A stretch of DNA of 38,066 nucleotides from Lingula anatina (taxonomy: Eukaryota; Brachiopoda; Lingulata; Lingulida; Lingulidae): NCBI RefSeq assembly GCF_001039355.2, contig NW_019775758.1:648554-686619 (forward strand). The letters run 5' to 3'. Numbering within the stretch: the stretch's first letter is position 1; each line of letters begins with the position of its first letter. The translations under genes were made by a program, and so were the position numbers. Shown in pieces: positions 11,901 through 21,460 of this stretch. The notes under the pieces are model-generated. The model was not told where the DNA came from. It saw only the letters and a list, made by a program, of their open reading frames with translations, and did not search any database.

Positions 11901-14118
11901 CAAAAACAGCTATACCCAGTAGTTTTTATGCTCTAATATTACGTGGGGGGGGGGGGGGATATTTAAACTTCTTAGGTAGAGTTTACTGTTTCACCTACAC
12001 CAATAATATTCTCCTCTGTATGTTTCTCGTTACTAGTAGCTATTAAAGTATTGAACTGGAAAAAAAAAAACCTTACACTTAGCTGTTATTTTAAGAACCC
12101 ATTATTGAACCACAGCTGATGAAATTCTCTGCGAGAAAAAAATATAGATTTCTAAGAGTAATTCACACAGCCCTGCCTATGTAGATCTACATACAATACA
12201 TCCAGTCATAACAACCACCACCTTCTTCATCACTTTCAGACACCGTCACGGGGAGCACGAGTCGACCACGCACTCAGTGCGAGCTCACGTACCAGGAAGT
12301 CATGCGACAAAACCTGTTGGGCGCATTCATGCCTCGCTGTCACCCAGAAACGGGCGAGTTTCAGGCCATGCAGTGTCACGGGAGCACGGGATTCTGCTGG
12401 TGCGTAGACTTGGAGGGACGTGAGCTGCCTGGGACGAGGAAGAGAGGACAGATGGACTGTGACAGTGAGTATTTTGAAGAGACACGTGTGTGTCAGCATA
12501 CGCATGCAAGCACATGCACACCATAGTACATTCCAGTGTAGTGTAGAGAGATTTCTTTTCTTAACTTGTAATAACTACACGCATCATCTATCTGAAACTT
12601 TAAATTGATTGAAAAGATTGAACTATTTGTTTGTTTGTTTATTATTGTTTCTTTAGTATTATTATTATCATGACTATTATTAATATTATTATTATTTGAT
12701 GAATCTTTGATATTTGATGTGGCGATCTTTTTCAGGTGTGCGCATGAATATTCACATCAAGGGTGACAAAGCAACGACACACAGCAACAAGGTGATGAAA
12801 TCGACATCGAAGGCGCCGATGCCCTCGACCACAACAATCAGTAATGTGGTGCCAGGTAGGTCCTTGTATACCTTCACTTACAGGTGGGACAACTGCCACA
12901 ATATATACCCACTTGAAAGATGCCAGGTTGTTTTCAGTCAGGAAACTGAATCAATAAACTAATTTATTTATATACTTGTTTCATCCGTCTATTTATTTTA
13001 AGGAAAAGAATTTATGCAAAAAGTAACTGAAAAAAGTAACTATTTTGTAAAGAAGGATGAAAGTATATATATACATTTTGCATGTTAAGATGATTGTTTC
13101 AGTATTATCCTAGTCAAAGCCATAGAAAAAGAAGTCTTCTTTCTTTGAATGAAGTGACTAGATTTATGTCTCATGTATTTGAAAAGATGCATTTCGTGTT
13201 TGAAGAGATTACCTTACAGAATTTTTTTTGTCTCCTTTTTCCAGGAGCAGACGTTGGCAAGCCAAAAGAGAATCTTCAGGAAACCAACAAAGATTACAAG
13301 AATGATGACATTGATGGCAACATGATCAACCTTGCCCAAAAAACAGAAGAGGGTGATTCCAATAATGCCTTTATTTCTGCCAGCCCAGGTTTGTTGGCAG
13401 GTGAGTTGATAGAAAAAAAAGTTTCATTGGAGGCCAGTCCACCTCTCTTTTCCAGACATGAGCTTTTACCGTGGAAATGAGGAATTCTGCATTTTTTTTT
13501 AAATTCAATTCTGAGGCGGTCCCCGGCCCTTGGTAGGTTAAATGTTGGGTTCCATGATAAATGTTCAGAGTTTTTTTTTTTTTTTACTTAGGCTCATGTC
13601 TCATTCAGAACTTCTAAACAAATTGTCTGTATGTAGTATATACAAAATGTTGTTCAGAAGAACAAAAATTCTTTATTTTGTTTGAATTGCATAAGTATCA
13701 TGTCAAATCAACGTATAGATCTTTAAGAAGTAAATAAGGTATTTAAACTATGCATCTATGAAGATATGCTATAAAAATGTAATATTTAATCCATGCTTTA
13801 GGCCCCTAGGCCTTCTTCAGGGATTTTGAAAAAAAAAAAGGTCAATGATCAAAAGCTTGGATTAGATATAACATCTTAATAGTAAATCTTCATAGATGCA
13901 TCAGTATAATTGCATAATAAATATTTATCATTTATTTTTCCTCTTTCTTTAAAGGTATTATTGGTGGCGCTGTGGTGGGGCTCCTCTGCGCCATTCTACT
14001 GGTGATGTTTATCGTCTACCGAATGAGGAAAAAAGACGAGGGAAGTTATGCACTGGACGAGCCTAAAAAACAGCCGCTACCATACTCCAAGAACACAAAT
14101 AGGGAGTTCTACGCGTAG
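2727..14118 (+). CDS. SDC: Syndecan with a thyroglobulin type-1 domain (gene span, 5'-partial)
   Basis: Six exons (2727-2831, 9160-9259, 12240-12464, 12736-12855, 13245-13400, 13955-14118) join in frame to 289 residues ending at TAG. Syndecans are single-pass heparan-sulfate proteoglycans that act as co-receptors for growth factors and matrix and bind PDZ proteins inside the cell. Seen, in order: an acidic N-terminal segment, Ser-Gly attachment sites at about residues 41-64, a six-cysteine thyroglobulin type-1 domain (Cys82-Cys142, with QC and CWCV), a Ser/Thr-rich stalk, a transmembrane helix (about 236-257) with GxxxG, a basic RMRKK stop-transfer, and the C-terminal PDZ ligand EFYA. The [10 protein letters not shown] block matches the conserved C1 region and EFYA the C2 region of syndecans. 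The signal peptide is missing because its exon is upstream. The thyroglobulin domain is not part of the syndecans I know. The alternative reading, an EpCAM-like protein, is ruled out by the tail and the Ser-Gly sites. Confidence 0.93.
2835..2892 (+). repeat. 21-base tandem repeat just inside the syndecan exon A donor
   Basis: GGTTGGAGAGTATAGTCACAT is followed at once by a near-identical copy, then a decayed third copy (TTCGGAGAGATAG). The array starts within the donor region of exon A. Confidence 0.85.
3509..3551 (+). repeat. Two-copy 21-base direct repeat
   Basis: The block ATCATTCCGCCCAAGG occurs twice, 21 bases apart. Confidence 0.8.
5270..5620 (+). repeat. Degenerate duplication around TGACATAT-GCT-GAGA
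   Basis: Segments at about 5270-5340 and 5550-5620 share TGACATAT, GAGA, CCAT, TAGCCA, TGGG and CACCTGTC in the same order. This looks like an old duplication about 280 bases apart; many mismatches make it uncertain. Confidence 0.45.
5925..6561 (-). mobile_element. TTAA-flanked inverted-repeat element, long copy
   Basis: The left end TTAAAGTCATAATAACTCTT mirrors the right end GAAGAGTTATTATTGCTTTAA with few mismatches, giving a 637-base element bounded by TTAA. It contains the palindrome AAATCTCTTAAGAGATTT (about 6075-6092). Its outer thirds match, in inverted orientation, the 345-base element at 31561-31905. No transposase is visible, so it is non-autonomous. TTAA at both ends of both copies would fit a piggyBac-like target, but the superfamily is inference. 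Confidence 0.82.
6713..6752. repeat. (AC)n(AG)n microsatellite
   Basis: CACACA repeats run into a short AGAGAG tail, inside the syndecan intron. Confidence 0.95.
7331..7363. repeat. (GT)n microsatellite
   Basis: An uninterrupted GT dinucleotide tract. Confidence 0.95.
8902..8946. repeat. (AT)n microsatellite
   Basis: A near-perfect AT dinucleotide tract. Confidence 0.95.
9160..9259 (+). CDS. SDC: Syndecan exon B (glycosaminoglycan attachment)
   Basis: The acceptor is TTGTTTTAG and the donor GTAAG; the exon is 100 bases, phase 0 to 1. It encodes EGSGNG, then [14 protein letters not shown]: three Ser-Gly dipeptides set in acidic residues, the classic acceptor sites for heparan or chondroitin sulfate chains. 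This exon fixes the protein as a proteoglycan. Confidence 0.93.
9260..12239 (+). other. Syndecan intron between glycosaminoglycan exon and thyroglobulin exon
   Basis: The sequence just after the donor is rich in alternating TG/CG. No further exon is recognisable. Features include a T-run (9574-9592), a C-rich tract (11491-11563) and a G-run (11944-11959). Open frames at 9881-10207 and 11382-11872 lack domain signatures. Confidence 0.65.
11491..11563. repeat. C-rich low-complexity tract
   Basis: The tract is made of CCCCC and CCACC repeats with long C-runs. It would be G-rich on the other strand and could form a quadruplex. Confidence 0.9.
12240..12464 (+). CDS. SDC: Syndecan exon C: thyroglobulin type-1 domain
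   Basis: The acceptor is CACTTTCAG and the donor GTGAGT; the exon is 225 bases, phase 1 to 1. It encodes the whole thyroglobulin type-1 module: Cys82, FMPRC with Cys102, then GEF, AMQC with Cys114, the hallmark CWCV (Cys121, Cys123), GT, and the final Cys142. All six cysteines of the family are present with the usual spacing. Some thyroglobulin type-1 domains inhibit cysteine proteases, so a protective or protease-binding role is possible but unproven. The symmetric phase means the exon can be skipped or moved without changing the frame. Confidence 0.95.
12736..12855 (+). CDS. SDC: Syndecan exon D (Ser/Thr-rich stalk)
   Basis: The acceptor is CTTTTTCAG and the donor GTAGGT; 120 bases, phase 1 to 1. 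It encodes a basic then Ser/Thr/Pro-rich segment ([15 protein letters not shown]) that looks like an extended, O-glycosylated stalk. Confidence 0.85.
12856..13244 (+). other. Short syndecan intron
   Basis: AT-rich unique sequence with a good polypyrimidine acceptor (TTTTTCCAG). Nothing else is seen. Confidence 0.8.
13245..13400 (+). CDS. SDC: Syndecan exon E (membrane-proximal ectodomain)
   Basis: The acceptor is TTTTTCCAG and the donor GTGAG; 156 bases, phase 1 to 1. It encodes a polar segment with [10 protein letters not shown] and EEGDSNN, ending SASPGLLAG just before the membrane. This is the region where syndecan ectodomains are usually shed. Confidence 0.87.
13401..13954 (+). other. 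Last syndecan intron
   Basis: The intron contains a foldback element (13751-13902) and T/A-runs. No other coding signal is seen. Confidence 0.75.
13751..13902. repeat. Foldback (inverted-repeat) element with hammerhead-like loop
   Basis: TGCATCTATGAAGAT at 13751 is mirrored by ATCTTCATAGATGCA ending at 13901, and TAATCCATGCTTT by AAAGCTTGGATTA, giving imperfect arms of about 50 bases. On the minus strand the loop reads CTGAAGA, then an AGGCC/GGCCT stem, then AAAGC. That is close to, but not identical with, the hammerhead core CUGANGA-stem-GAAA. Confidence 0.72.
13955..14118 (+). CDS. SDC: Syndecan exon F: transmembrane and cytoplasmic tail
   Basis: The acceptor is TCTTTAAAG; 164 bases ending in TAG. 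It encodes a hydrophobic helix starting GIIGGAVVG (GxxxG, which drives syndecan dimerisation), a basic RMRKK anchor, the conserved [12 protein letters not shown] block, a variable segment, and the terminal EFYA that binds PDZ proteins such as syntenin and CASK in other animals. The family match is unmistakable. Confidence 0.97.
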
Positions 14119-14207
14119 AGGGGCGAGGCCTCGGCTCGCATGCTCTACATAACTGTTCCATTCTTTGTGATATAGTGAAGACTTTTCTTAATTTGGGTCT
14201 GGGCTTC

Positions 14208-14315
14208 TTGGGATGTAGGGGGGACTGAGTGGCCACGGTGTCGATTGCAACACCTTCTTTACTCTACCAGGACAAGGATACCTGAGTGTACATGCTCTGC
14301 GCCCCTACATCCCAA
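14208..14315 (+). repeat. Perfect 14-base inverted repeat near the start of the syndecan 3'UTR
   Basis: TTGGGATGTAGGGG (14208-14221) and CCCCTACATCCCAA (14302-14315) are exact reverse complements with an 80-base loop. In RNA they would form a strong stem about 90 bases after the stop codon. Confidence 0.9.
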
Positions 14316-14820
14316 CAGAAACTTAACCAGAACATTCACCAATAGAATTATCTTTATTTAATTTTGTTCGACACACTTTATCATTTGCTGTCCATATCTT
14401 TTGAGTATCACAATTGGTTTGATTTGAGTTGCCAGCAGGGTAAAGAAAATCGGAAGAATCTTTGCATAACTGCTACTTGGTGACCGTGCAGGTTATTACA
14501 AGGACCAGGGTTTTCATATTGCCACTTTTGTATATGTACATATGATATACTGTGTATTTTACGCCTGTCACAACTGAACTTTGTCCGAGGAAAACACATT
14601 GGTTATTATTACAACTATCGTTATTATGTATTCATTAAGTAGTTAAGAATTTCAAATTCTTTCGATATAATACTGTTATATCTGGTCCCAAAAACACGGT
14701 GATACTGGCTTGAAAGGCAGGAAAACTAAGCTAAACAGAAGTCAGTGTCTGCCCAGTTACGTCTAACTTATTATTAATTTCTTGCTGAAGATAATGTGTA
14801 TATTAATTGTAGTACATGTG

Positions 14821-14894
14821 GGTCATGTGATCACAGAAATGAGGTCAGGTGACCATGACTGAGGTCATGTGACTCCTACTGCGGTCACATGACC
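14821..14894. promoter_or_regulatory. Four GGTCA-NN-TGACC palindromes
   Basis: GGTCATGTGATC, GGTCAGGTGACC, GGTCATGTGACT and GGTCACATGACC lie 20-22 bases apart. Three of them contain an E-box-like centre (CATGTG or CACATG), resembling the M-box/CLEAR sites of MiT-family factors. They may equally be a decayed 20-base tandem repeat. Confidence 0.6.
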
Positions 14895-17007
14895 CTTCTT
14901 GTTTTAGACTAACCTTAATCTGTGTAATCACTGTATTATAGTAAGCGAGCACTGCAAATATGCACTGCGTGCTCTCCTTAGGTAGGTTTTATCATGTCCT
15001 GTGCATTTTAGGAATTTGTTTGTATTTGTGATCTAAAAAAATTGCAAACATCGAGAGCATCTGAAAGCCATAGAGATCACATTACTTGTATTATATTGTA
15101 GTTCAATTTAATTTGCATAGCTTATTAGCAACAAATTAGGCATGCAATTACAGTATAGAGTAGCCCTGCAGTAAATGAGATGTACAAATATGATTGGCTG
15201 TGTTAATTAAAGTAGTAAGAATATTGTATCGTATTATGTAATTGAAACTACTGCACTTGGATGCGATTGGTCACCCTTTTTGATTTACAAGCTATAATTT
15301 TATTGTTATACTCATCATTAAAGGATCATAAGTCTTAAGACATGCAAGGAGTTGCTATTTTCCTAAGATTGTCATCATCATTTTTTTTTCTCTTTTTTTT
15401 TTTTTTTTGTGAAAACCACATGGAAAAAATTACATATCTTGCTGTATTTGGTATTTTTCTGCATATGAATTTTTTTTTCATATATTTGGTGAATGAGGTT
15501 TTACACAGTTACAAATTTCAACATTATCTGAGTGTCACATAGTATTCTAATTTTACTTTTTTAATGGGAAATGTTTGGCATCATTATTATGGTTCCATTT
15601 TGAATTCTTTATAAAATGCCATGTGTATCATCCATCATTTAATGCCAACTATTTTAAGATCAACGCTTTTATTGTTAGCAGGTGAAATAGACCGGAGATC
15701 CTATGGTCCTAACGCTATGAGTGACAAGTGTGAAATTATTATAAAAGAAACAATGTTGCACATATGATATTTCACCACTATGTATTCTTATATGTGGTAG
15801 TTCAGATTTTGTTATACCTCAGTATTGCATTTGAATTTTGTAAAAAAAAAAAAGTACAATAATTAGGACATTCTTGGCATGGCAGTGGACTTTGGGGTGA
15901 GCGACACAGAATTTCTTGATGGCACATTTGAGTATTTTTAATAGTTCAAAAAGAGGAAATCTTAGTTTTAAATCTGTAATTTTCACATTTTCAGTTTATT
16001 TGTGAAAGGATTAACCAATTTATACAATGGAATTGATTGGCTCTTCCTTAACATCACTGAATGGCTGTATGTTCCAAATGTGTCATTAAAAGTCTCGCTA
16101 ATCCCATATTTCCAAATGGCGTCTGTACTTACTCTTGATTAAAAAAAAAAAAAGAAAAACAATCAATGTGGGAAAGCTTGGAAACTGTACATGTTATAAA
16201 CGAGAGGGTGCTTTTTTTGCCAAGATGGGGTGCCAATTTGTGAATTTTATTTTTTTTCCAATTTGATGCTCTAATGCAGATTAAGGAACAGGAAAATTAA
16301 CAGGTTGTGTCGCTGTGCATCATGATTGCTGAAATTTCATCTTGCTTTATAATGGGAGTCGTGCAACAAATAACTAAGTGATCAGTCCTTGCTCTGAAAG
16401 AACAGGAACTGTGTAAGAGAAGAAATTGAAGGATTTTCTTCCACATGGTGATCATAGCGAAATAAGAGTGCTTTAAACAGGGGATAGCTCGTTTCAAACA
16501 TAAAATGGCGTCCCATCTTGCAGCCCATTTTTAATGTATGTGCCTGTGCAAACCGTGCAGTCAGCCTGCCTCGTGGCAACTCTGGGAATCATAATGGATA
16601 ATTTTTCTTTAAAGCAAATACAATAATTATCTACAAATTTCAAACACCTCACTTATATCCCCCCCCCCCCCCCCTCCAAGTTTCATTTAATTATCACATA
16701 AACTATTTCTGATAGAAAATGAAATGGGAACAGTATTTTTTCATCCTTACATTTTACCTTCAAATATTTTTTTCTTTGAATTGATCAAAAGCCATTATAA
16801 CCGGTATGACATACCTGACAGAACCCAGCTTAACATGGAGAGACAAACGCGTCTTCAGGTATAGCCTTGATACCAGTGATATAATGGCGCAAGATAATGG
16901 AACTATTCCCAGAGTTTGTCCTCACAGCCGTGGGTTTAATGTGACTGTATGGTCAAGTGTGTATTGTTGCCATCTGTGAGTTCATTTCAGATCATGTACC
17001 ACATTGT

Positions 17008-17013
17008 AATAAA
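17008..17013 (+). promoter_or_regulatory. Candidate polyadenylation signal
   Basis: AATAAA on the plus strand, downstream of the syndecan stop. Confidence 0.4.
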
Positions 17014-17183
17014 CATTTCTACTCTACTGCTGTTGTTTTCTTAGTTGATGAAGACTTTTGTAAAGTCTTGTTCTTGCTATGCCTCCCATATTCCCAGTCT
17101 CCAGCATTGCGCATCTTGTTAACATTAACTAACAAAATTGCCACCCATCCTTCAAAATTAAGATTAAACAGTTTGTGAATGTC

Positions 17184-17189
17184 AATAAA
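17184..17189 (+). promoter_or_regulatory. Candidate distal syndecan polyadenylation signal
   Basis: AATAAA followed within 15 bases by a T-run (17198-17210), a plausible downstream U-rich element. Confidence 0.5.
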
Positions 17190-17228
17190 GAAACACTTTT
17201 TTTTTTTTTGATAGAGACATTCTAATAA

Positions 17229-17234
17229 TTTATT
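17229..17234 (-). promoter_or_regulatory. Candidate distal polyadenylation signal of the kinase gene
   Basis: TTTATT on the plus strand is AATAAA on the minus strand. It faces the plus-strand signal at 17184 only 40 bases away. Other minus-strand AATAAA sites exist nearer the kinase stop, so this is uncertain. Confidence 0.3.
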
Positions 17235-18775
17235 TCACATTTACATTAAATATGACAGTTAAAAACCATGAGATTCGCGCCACAAAGGGGGCGCTTCCTA
17301 CTGGCAAAATGAAGGCCTTGCAGCTGATGTCTATTCATATATTGTTAAAATAAATATATCTATATAAATGTTCACCAAAGAACCCACTTTCTCTACGACT
17401 CAAGGGGAGTAGCATGTAACAGCCTAGTTGAATCTATTCCCTTGACCTGGAAAATATGCCAATTTCATGTCCTTTTACTAGGTCAAGGTCAATCTTAAAG
17501 GTGAATAATCCCCTCTTTCTAGCGTGCATGCAAAGGGCCTCATTTTCAGTGTCATTATAATGAAAAGTGCCTATTCAAAATGAGACCACTTTGGGGAGTG
17601 AATTGTTTGCACCACATCTACATAACATATCAACATTGTTACAACAGAGGTTGATTTCATATGGCTATAGCCCCAAAACTGGTTTGAACTTATAAAACCA
17701 CATGGAGTCTACTGAGATCCAAGCCAAATCCCTGAAAGTCCAATTAAATACTGTCATGATTCATTTAATTAAAATTATCTTCGATTTATCTTGTGTCACA
17801 GTGGATGTAAATTCTGGGCCTAAAAGTTCAGACCAATTTTTTTGGCTAAAGCTCATTCCTGACACATACCCCAGGGCTACTATGAAATGTAAACAACCCA
17901 CAAATGCTTCCAATGTCAAAAAGTTTCCTTTTCTACGTAAATTCAAAGTAACATTTTCAAATGGCACATTTAACTAACACAAATACTGCAAGAACACTTG
18001 GAACTGTACCTTAATGGCTGCAATGTGAACATCACCTATTACAGCTGGATCTTATTTGAAAACCATTGTATTATGTGACCTTGACATTAATAAAGGTCAA
18101 GGACTGACCCTTACATCAATCCAAGTCCAGGACTGATAACAAAATAAACACACTACTTAATTATCTGCAGCTGTAAGAATCAGTCCTGGTAAATCCATGG
18201 TCACATGATACACCAGCATAAATTATATCAAAACATTTAAAGCGATATTACGAAAACTGAATCTGGAGAGAAAAAGTATATTTAAACAGGTGGAAGGTAG
18301 GGTCGGATTGTCACATCCTTGATAAACCAAAAACCCTACAATGTAACTGAAATGGGAACAGTCTTAATCTTTGTAAAGAGCTTTTTAAAGCAGTTGTTAC
18401 CAAAGCAAAGCTTTTGTTAAATGAAGCAATAAAAATGAAAAATAAAAACATTTCACCAAACACTGATGACCTTGACCTATAAAAATTACCATCTCTTTTG
18501 ATAATGTGAGGATCTTAATGACTTTGGCTTTACTTGATGAGAAAATTGTGGAGCATTTTTGTGAAACCATGCAAGAAATGGTTTGGAAAAAATAAATGAT
18601 ATTAAGAGAAATGAAAATTAAATTAAACTACAGGGAATGAGACCAGGGACTGTAACTGATTGAATGAAGACCCTCACGCATGAGACAGAAAAGAGACAGA
18701 AAACTAACAGTACTTATCTACTGTCAACAATGGCAATGAATTAATTCCAAGGACATCCCGCAGTGACCTAATTAT

Positions 18776-18892
18776 ATCTATATATATATATATATATAGA
18801 ATTTCAAATACATATTCAGGTAATTATGCCCTGTTCCTTGGAACAGTGACAGATTTATATATATATCTTAATGTATATATATATATATATAT
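18776..18892. repeat. AT-dinucleotide tracts
   Basis: Two TA/AT tracts at 18776-18799 and 18869-18892, separated by about 70 bases of unique sequence. Confidence 0.85.
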
Positions 18893-20292
18893 TATTTATA
18901 TGGCAAGAACAGACAATGCAGTGCGGAGTGAGATACATGGAAGTTTTCTCTAAGAAGAGTGAATCCTGTTAATAAAACATGTGGCAAAAATTCCATTGAT
19001 CAACAATCACAAAAAGGGTTTAATATTGCACAATTATAAACAACTTTCAAAGGAAAACAAAGCACAGGTCATAGGTGAAAATGGTCTCTCTTTCTCTCTC
19101 TCATTCTCACTCACTGGCCAACAGTTTTCTTTTTTTACAAAATTACAGATATCTCCTAAATAATGATTTTAAAAAATACAACAGCACCCTAATGTCTGAT
19201 CAGTAAAAATTTTTCTTTCAAAAAAGAGAAAAAAGATTAAGAAAATGAGCTACACATTCATGTCTTTTTTTTTTCTCCAGCAGTTTGTACTGACAGGTTA
19301 GGACTGTCCTCATAAATAAATACATTCACACACACACACACACTAGTGTGTATACGCACACATGCACACGAACAGCCCACTATACTGGTAAAGAGCAAAC
19401 CTTAGCATTATTTGTATCTTAAAATCCTCTCCCCCCCCCCCCACCCCAACCCAAGAAAGAACCATACCCTATGTAATATGGCATATCCTCCACATAATAA
19501 AATATATTCATCTGATCAAATAATTTCATCTCAATTGAATCCAATCTTATTTTAGCAGGTTAGATGTCTAACCTTATCTCAGACAGAAGGGTTTTAAAAA
19601 TGGACACACATGTAAACTAACTATATCAAACCTGAACCGCAATACGATGAAAGCTGACAGCTGATCGGGTGCTTATAGCACCTAAAGCCCAATCAAAAGC
19701 CCCTTGGCAAAAAACTGCACCAAACATAAACAGTTGGGTCATGTTGAGGTCAAAGGTCAGGTGCTCTCATTTCAAAAACCTTCATTATTCCAATACCATA
19801 TTTTTTTCAAAAAATAATTAACATTTTTTGTAACACAGAAGAACACATTTTGCAGTTAAATCCAACATGCTAATCCTTTTTATATTTCACCTTTAAGACA
19901 CAGTTTTTGGAAAATAAATGATCTTTGTTCTAGTTCAGTTATTAGTGACAGTTGTCAAAGGAGTATAAGCAATCCCCCTTTAATCAGACATTACTAAAAA
20001 AAGTAATGTCCATGAACAAATATATACTAGCAATTTTGTTTATAATTAACTGTAAGACTACCGCAACCATCAATCGGTTTCTGCTATTCTTTCACAGTAC
20101 CTCAACTCTCACTTTTAATACTAGACACAAATATAAAACATTGTTTGAATCAATAGCACTACGTATGTAAAATAAATTAGCAAATAACTATTATTGGTGT
20201 GTTGTGGGAGGTAAAGAGTAGCTTCCTCTGCCTCTCTTTTTACATTCCTGGAAGCTGATTCAATCTAACAAATATTGGAAGAAAGACCAAGT

Positions 20293-20365
20293 AGGTCACA
20301 CTGACCTGATTTCATTTAAATAGGTCACACTGACCTGATTTAATTAGAGGTCGGTCACCATGACC
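20293..20365. promoter_or_regulatory. Triad of estrogen-response-element-like palindromes
   Basis: AGGTCACACTGACCT occurs exactly at 20293-20307 and again at 20322-20336, each a full consensus ERE (AGGTCA, three bases, TGACCT). GGTCACCATGACC follows at 20353-20365. They are spaced 29-31 bases apart, so they may be a short tandem repeat. Binding by a nuclear receptor is inference. Confidence 0.65.
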
Positions 20366-21224
20366 CGTTTCTGTGATCCAATGTGGGTCTCTCAGATCTG
20401 GGTTTGTGAAAGTTTCTTCTGGCCTCATGTTTGTAAATATCTAGGTTTAAAATTTACTGACCTAAGTTTTGAGGGTGTGGGTCATATGTACATAATTTTC
20501 CCTGCACGTGAATCCACTTACTTCAGAAATTCTTAACTACAACTGTATGTTATTCTGAAGAGAACCTGCATGTACCTGTTGGGCTCATAAAAGAGTATTT
20601 CAGATTGAGGTGAACACCAATGGAAGTCTGTAAACAGAGTGGTTGACAAAGCCTCAGCAACAGAATCTGCTCGCCGTTTATTAAAGAGACAAATGGTAAA
20701 GCCTTGGCAACGGTGCATTCTGCGTCTGTTTCTAAAAGCTGGACACACACTAACATTCAGTACCATACACAATGAGTAGAATTGAACCAGCTGGCACTTG
20801 CTATCAAACAAACAAATAATAATCATAATTATTTTTATGAAGGACCCAAAATACAAATACATTTCTGTACACCAGAGAGAGTCAGGACAATATGGCATTA
20901 CATGCACTGTGCATATGCAGCACACATATGCACTGTACACAAAGTATACAGATGCAATGTACATGTGTAGTATACAGACGGACTGTACATATATGCAGTA
21001 CACATATGCAGCCTGAACATGAGATTTAGAATTAGGACAAAAAAAAAAAAAAAAAAGATACCAGACACAGGACAATGACAAAATATCTAAAATAAGCTCT
21101 ACCGAGTGATCCTCAACAGTTCAGTGACTGGACATTATGGTGAGAGACTAGACAGATATCTTCCTGTACACAGAGATTGAGATTGCTTCTTAAGTGAGGA
21201 TCAACAGCAGTCAACAAATTTGTC

Positions 21225-21460
21225 TCTGCCAGTAACTCCACCTTGTATCAACCAGTAACTCCACTGTGCCTTGGCCAGTAACGCAACCAAGCTTCAACCA
21301 GTTAACTGAATCATATCCAAACCAGTAACTCAATTATGTCTCAACTAAGCTTCAACTAGTTAGTCAAGCACATCTCAAATAGTAACTCTAGTGTGTCCCA
21401 ACCAGCTGTTTGATCTTCTACAACCAGATACTCAACCATCTCAAAAGTATTCAACTGTCT
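21225..21460. repeat. Degenerate tandem field around CCAGTAACTC
   Basis: CAGTAACTCCA, CCAGTAACTCC, CCAGTAACGCA, CCAGTTAACTG, CCAGTAACTCAA, TAGTAACTC and related blocks recur every 20-35 bases. This looks like an old minisatellite. Confidence 0.65.

Larger units (their letters stand above)
14119..17205 (+). other. SDC: Probable syndecan 3'UTR
   Basis: About 3 kb of AT-rich sequence follows the stop codon with no recognised gene. AATAAA signals appear at 17008-17013 and 17184-17189. The region includes a 14-base inverted repeat (14208-14315), four GGTCA-TGACC palindromes (14821-14894) and several T-runs. The 3' end is inferred only from the signals. Confidence 0.5.

Noticed and set aside
20533-21081. 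182-codon minus-strand open frame
   Set aside because: It is rich in Cys/Tyr/Val from CATATG and GTACA repeats and a poly-A tract; no family resemblance is seen and it lies beyond the kinase stop codon.
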